Shown: positions 18,310 through 20,000 of the stretch, one piece after another
Position numbering within the stretch: the first letter of the stretch is position 1
Layout of the letters: each line of letters opens with the position of its first letter
Source: Penaeus vannamei
Lineage: Eukaryota; Arthropoda; Malacostraca; Decapoda; Penaeidae
NCBI RefSeq assembly: GCF_042767895.1
Contig: NC_091574.1
Location: 2,853,223 to 2,873,222 of the forward strand
Direction: 5' to 3'
Length of the DNA: 20,000 bases
Program-made: the position numbers and the translations under genes
The notes under the pieces: generated by a model
The model's input: only the letters and a program-made list of their open reading frames with translations
The model's database searches: none
Told to the model about the DNA's origin: nothing

Positions 18310-18654
18310 GTTCTTTTCTTTTTTTTCTTTTTTCATTTTTCTTTTCTTTTTTTTTCACTTTCAATTTTCTTTTTTTTTCTTTTTTCATTTTTCTTTTTTT
18401 TTTCATTTTTCTTTTCTTTTTTTTCTTTCTTTTTTCCTTATTTTCTTTTTTTTCTTTTTTTTTTCTTTTCTTTGTTTCTTTCTTCCTTTCTTTCTTTCTT
18501 TCTTTTTTCTTTCCTTTTTCTTTCTTTTTTCTTTTCTTTTCTTTTTTTCTTTCTTTTTTCTTTTCTTTCTTTCTTTTTTTCTTTTCTTTCTTTCTTTTTT
18601 CTTTTCTTTTTTTTCTTTTTTCTTTTCTTTTCTTTTTTTTTCTTCTCTTTCCAG

Positions 18655-18811
18655 ACCCGGCTCTTCCGAAAGCCTGCCAGCCCAGGTGATTCGACGTCTG
18701 ATCTCGTGTGGTCCTTTGATGCGGGAAAACCGACGGGATGAGCCGGCCTTGGGAGGTGTAATGAACAGGTCCGCCGATGACCGTGTCTTTGACGGTAGCG
18801 GTTTCGTCTGC
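18655..18811 (-). repeat. Core copy 34, full
   Basis: Left junction CTCTTTCCAG; GATGACC variant. Confidence 0.95.
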
Positions 18812-19116
18812 TTTTTTTTTCTTCTTTTTTTCTTTTTCTTTCTTTTTTTTTTTTTTTTGTTTTTTTCTTTTCTTTTTTCTTTTCTTTCTTTCTTTTTTTT
18901 TTCTTTTCTTTCTTTTTTTTTTTTTTTCTTTTTTCATTTTTCTTTTCTTTTTTTCTTTTTCATTTTTTTTTTCTTTTTTTCTTTTTCATTTTTCTTTTCT
19001 TTTTTTTTTTCTTTCTTTTTTTTTTTTCATTTTTTTTTTCTTTTTTCTTTTCTTTCTTCTTTTTTCTTTTCTTTCTTTTCTTTCTTTCTTTTATCTTTTT
19101 TTTCTTCTCTTTTCAG

Positions 19117-19273
19117 ACCCGGCTCTTCCGAAAGCCTGCCAGCCCAGGTGATTCGACGTCTGATCTCGTGTGGTCCTTTGATGCGGGAAAACCGACGGGA
19201 TGAGCCGGCCTTGGGAGGTGTAATGAACAGGTCCGCCGATGACCGTGTCTTTGACGGTAGCGGTTTCGTCTGC
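19117..19273 (-). repeat. Core copy 35, full
   Basis: Left junction CTCTTTTCAG; GATGACC variant; consensus core. Confidence 0.95.
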
Positions 19274-19482
19274 TTTTTTTTTCTTTTTTTTGTTTTTGTT
19301 TTTCTTTTTTCTTTTCTTTCTTTCTTTCATTTTTCTTTTCTTTCTTTCTTTTTTCTTTCTTTCTTTCTTTCTTTTTTCTTTTCTTTTTTTTCTCTTTTTC
19401 ATTTTTCTTTTCTTTTTTTCTTTCTTTTTTCTTATCTTTTCTTTCTTTCTTTTTTCTTTTCTTTTTTTTCTTCTCTTTTCAG

Positions 19483-19596
19483 ACCCGGCTCTTCCGAAAG
19501 CCTGCCAGCCCAGGTGATTCGACGTCTGATCTCGTGTGGTCCTTTGATGCGGGAAAACCGACGGGATGAGCCGGCCTTGGGAGGTGTAATGAACAG
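19483..19596 (-). repeat. Core copy 36, medium
   Basis: Left junction CTCTTTTCAG; the spacer contains TGCGTGATTTTC near 19681, an unusual G-containing interruption. Confidence 0.95.
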
Positions 19597-19757
19597 GTTC
19601 TTTTCTTTTTTTCATTTTTCTTTTCTTTTTTTTCTTTCTTTTCTTTTCTTTCTTTTTTTTTTCTTTTTTTTCTTTCTTTTTGCGTGATTTTCTTTTTTCT
19701 TTTCTTTCTTTCTTTCTTTTTTCTTTTCTTTCTTTCTTTTTTTTCTTCTCTTTCCAG

Positions 19758-19914
19758 ACCCGGCTCTTCCGAAAGCCTGCCAGCCCAGGTGACTCGACGT
19801 CTGATCTCGTGTGGTCCTTTGATGCGGGAAAACCGACGGGATGAGCCGGCCTTGGGAGGTGTAATGAACAGGTCCGCCGAGAACCGTGTCTTTGACGGTA
19901 GCGGTTTCGTCTGC
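19758..19914 (-). repeat. Core copy 37, full, last in window
   Basis: Same variant set as copy 21 (GTGACTCGACG with GAGAACC). The spacer after it runs off the window. Confidence 0.95.
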
Positions 19915-20000
19915 TTTTTTTTTTCTTTTTTTTCTTTTCTTTTTCATTTTTCTTTTCTTTTTTTTCTTTCTTTTTCCTTTATTTTCTTTTTTTTCTTTTT

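Larger units (their letters stand above)
6619..20000 (-). repeat. 37-copy tandem array: RT-derived core plus pyrimidine spacer
   Basis: Thirty-seven nearly identical cores alternate with T/C-only spacers of 58-485 bp (shortest 13528-13585, longest 16512-16996). Core positions, counted on + from ACCCGG: 1-81 in all copies, 82-114 in 33, 115-157 in 19. Full copies (157): 1, 4, 6, 10-15, 18, 19, 21, 22, 28-30, 34, 35, 37. Medium (114): 3, 5, 7-9, 20, 23-25, 27, 31-33, 36. Short (81): 2, 16, 17, 26. On minus, core positions 54-34 read HEIRRRI and 31-8 read LGWQAFGR one frame over; 107-84 read YTSQGRLI, like the Y.YLG.LI motif of RTE-like enzymes. Spacers are (CTTT)n-like with a recurring TTTTTCATTTTTCTTTTC word and nearly no G. 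Large Phe/Ser or Lys/Arg frames here are spacer artefacts. The array continues past the window. Confidence 0.97.

Noticed and set aside
6650..19947. Many Phe/Ser-rich + frames and Lys/Arg-rich minus frames up to 540 codons
   Set aside because: They alternate core fragments with pyrimidine spacers of non-conserved length, so frame is lost from unit to unit; low-complexity translation only.
6619..20000. CRISPR array, because of regularly repeated cores and variable spacers
   Set aside because: Cores are 81-157 bp, spacers are low-complexity and 58-485 bp, no cas genes, and the context is eukaryotic.

Overview
This window is non-coding, repeat-saturated eukaryotic DNA. Inference: a metazoan, plausibly an arthropod genome very rich in simple repeats, such as a decapod crustacean; no gene is present to fix the species. 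Against a prokaryote: kilobase-long microsatellites, minisatellites and non-LTR retrotransposon remains, with no operons, ribosome binding sites or complex-composition reading frames. I see no intact protein gene, rRNA, tRNA or CRISPR array. The long open frames all come from stop-free simple sequence.

Layout on the + strand. 1-360: degenerate GTTATT/CCAGCTGGTGTT repeat. 360-1400: purine-only GGAA/GAAA block with three copies of a more complex module. 1430-2300: GTGGTGTTGCA minisatellite with an exact 57-bp core. 2300-2985: the only long AT-rich complex stretch, holding a 166-bp inverted-repeat element that looks like a TA-flanked MITE. 2988-3980: (TG)n with 24 spaced TTAGTG-type interruptions. 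3985-4320: (CT)n/(CA)n with a C15 run. 4320-4555: unclassified complex sequence. 4555-4820: (CA)n/(ACTC)n ending in (AT)n. 4826-6775: decayed reverse-transcriptase C-terminal coding sequence of a non-LTR, RTE-like retrotransposon on the minus strand, split by a 26-bp minisatellite of exactly 50 units (4969-6268). 6619-20000: 37 copies of a nearly invariant 81/114/157-bp core separated by 58-485 bp of pyrimidine tract, running off the right edge.

Main result. Both large arrays grew out of the same dead retrotransposon. Read on the minus strand from 6775 down to 4826, short recognisable motifs appear in the order expected for the end of such a reverse transcriptase: EIRRRI / LGWQAFGR (inside the 37-copy unit), VFEDKNMPI, YGA, ERNLLNV, KLKREWAGHVSRRTD, TWTPRGH (the 26-bp unit itself), RGRQKTR, WHRKAGDKRA and GKACVQQR. 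They are followed by a stop and a microsatellite tail. Inspected copies carry the same one-base frameshift between EIRRRI and LGWQAFGR, so the element was already dead when it was amplified. On the + strand the cores are bounded by polypyrimidine-CAG on the left and CAG|GT on the right, so they mimic 114-nt (38-codon) exons. That may be coincidence but can be tested.
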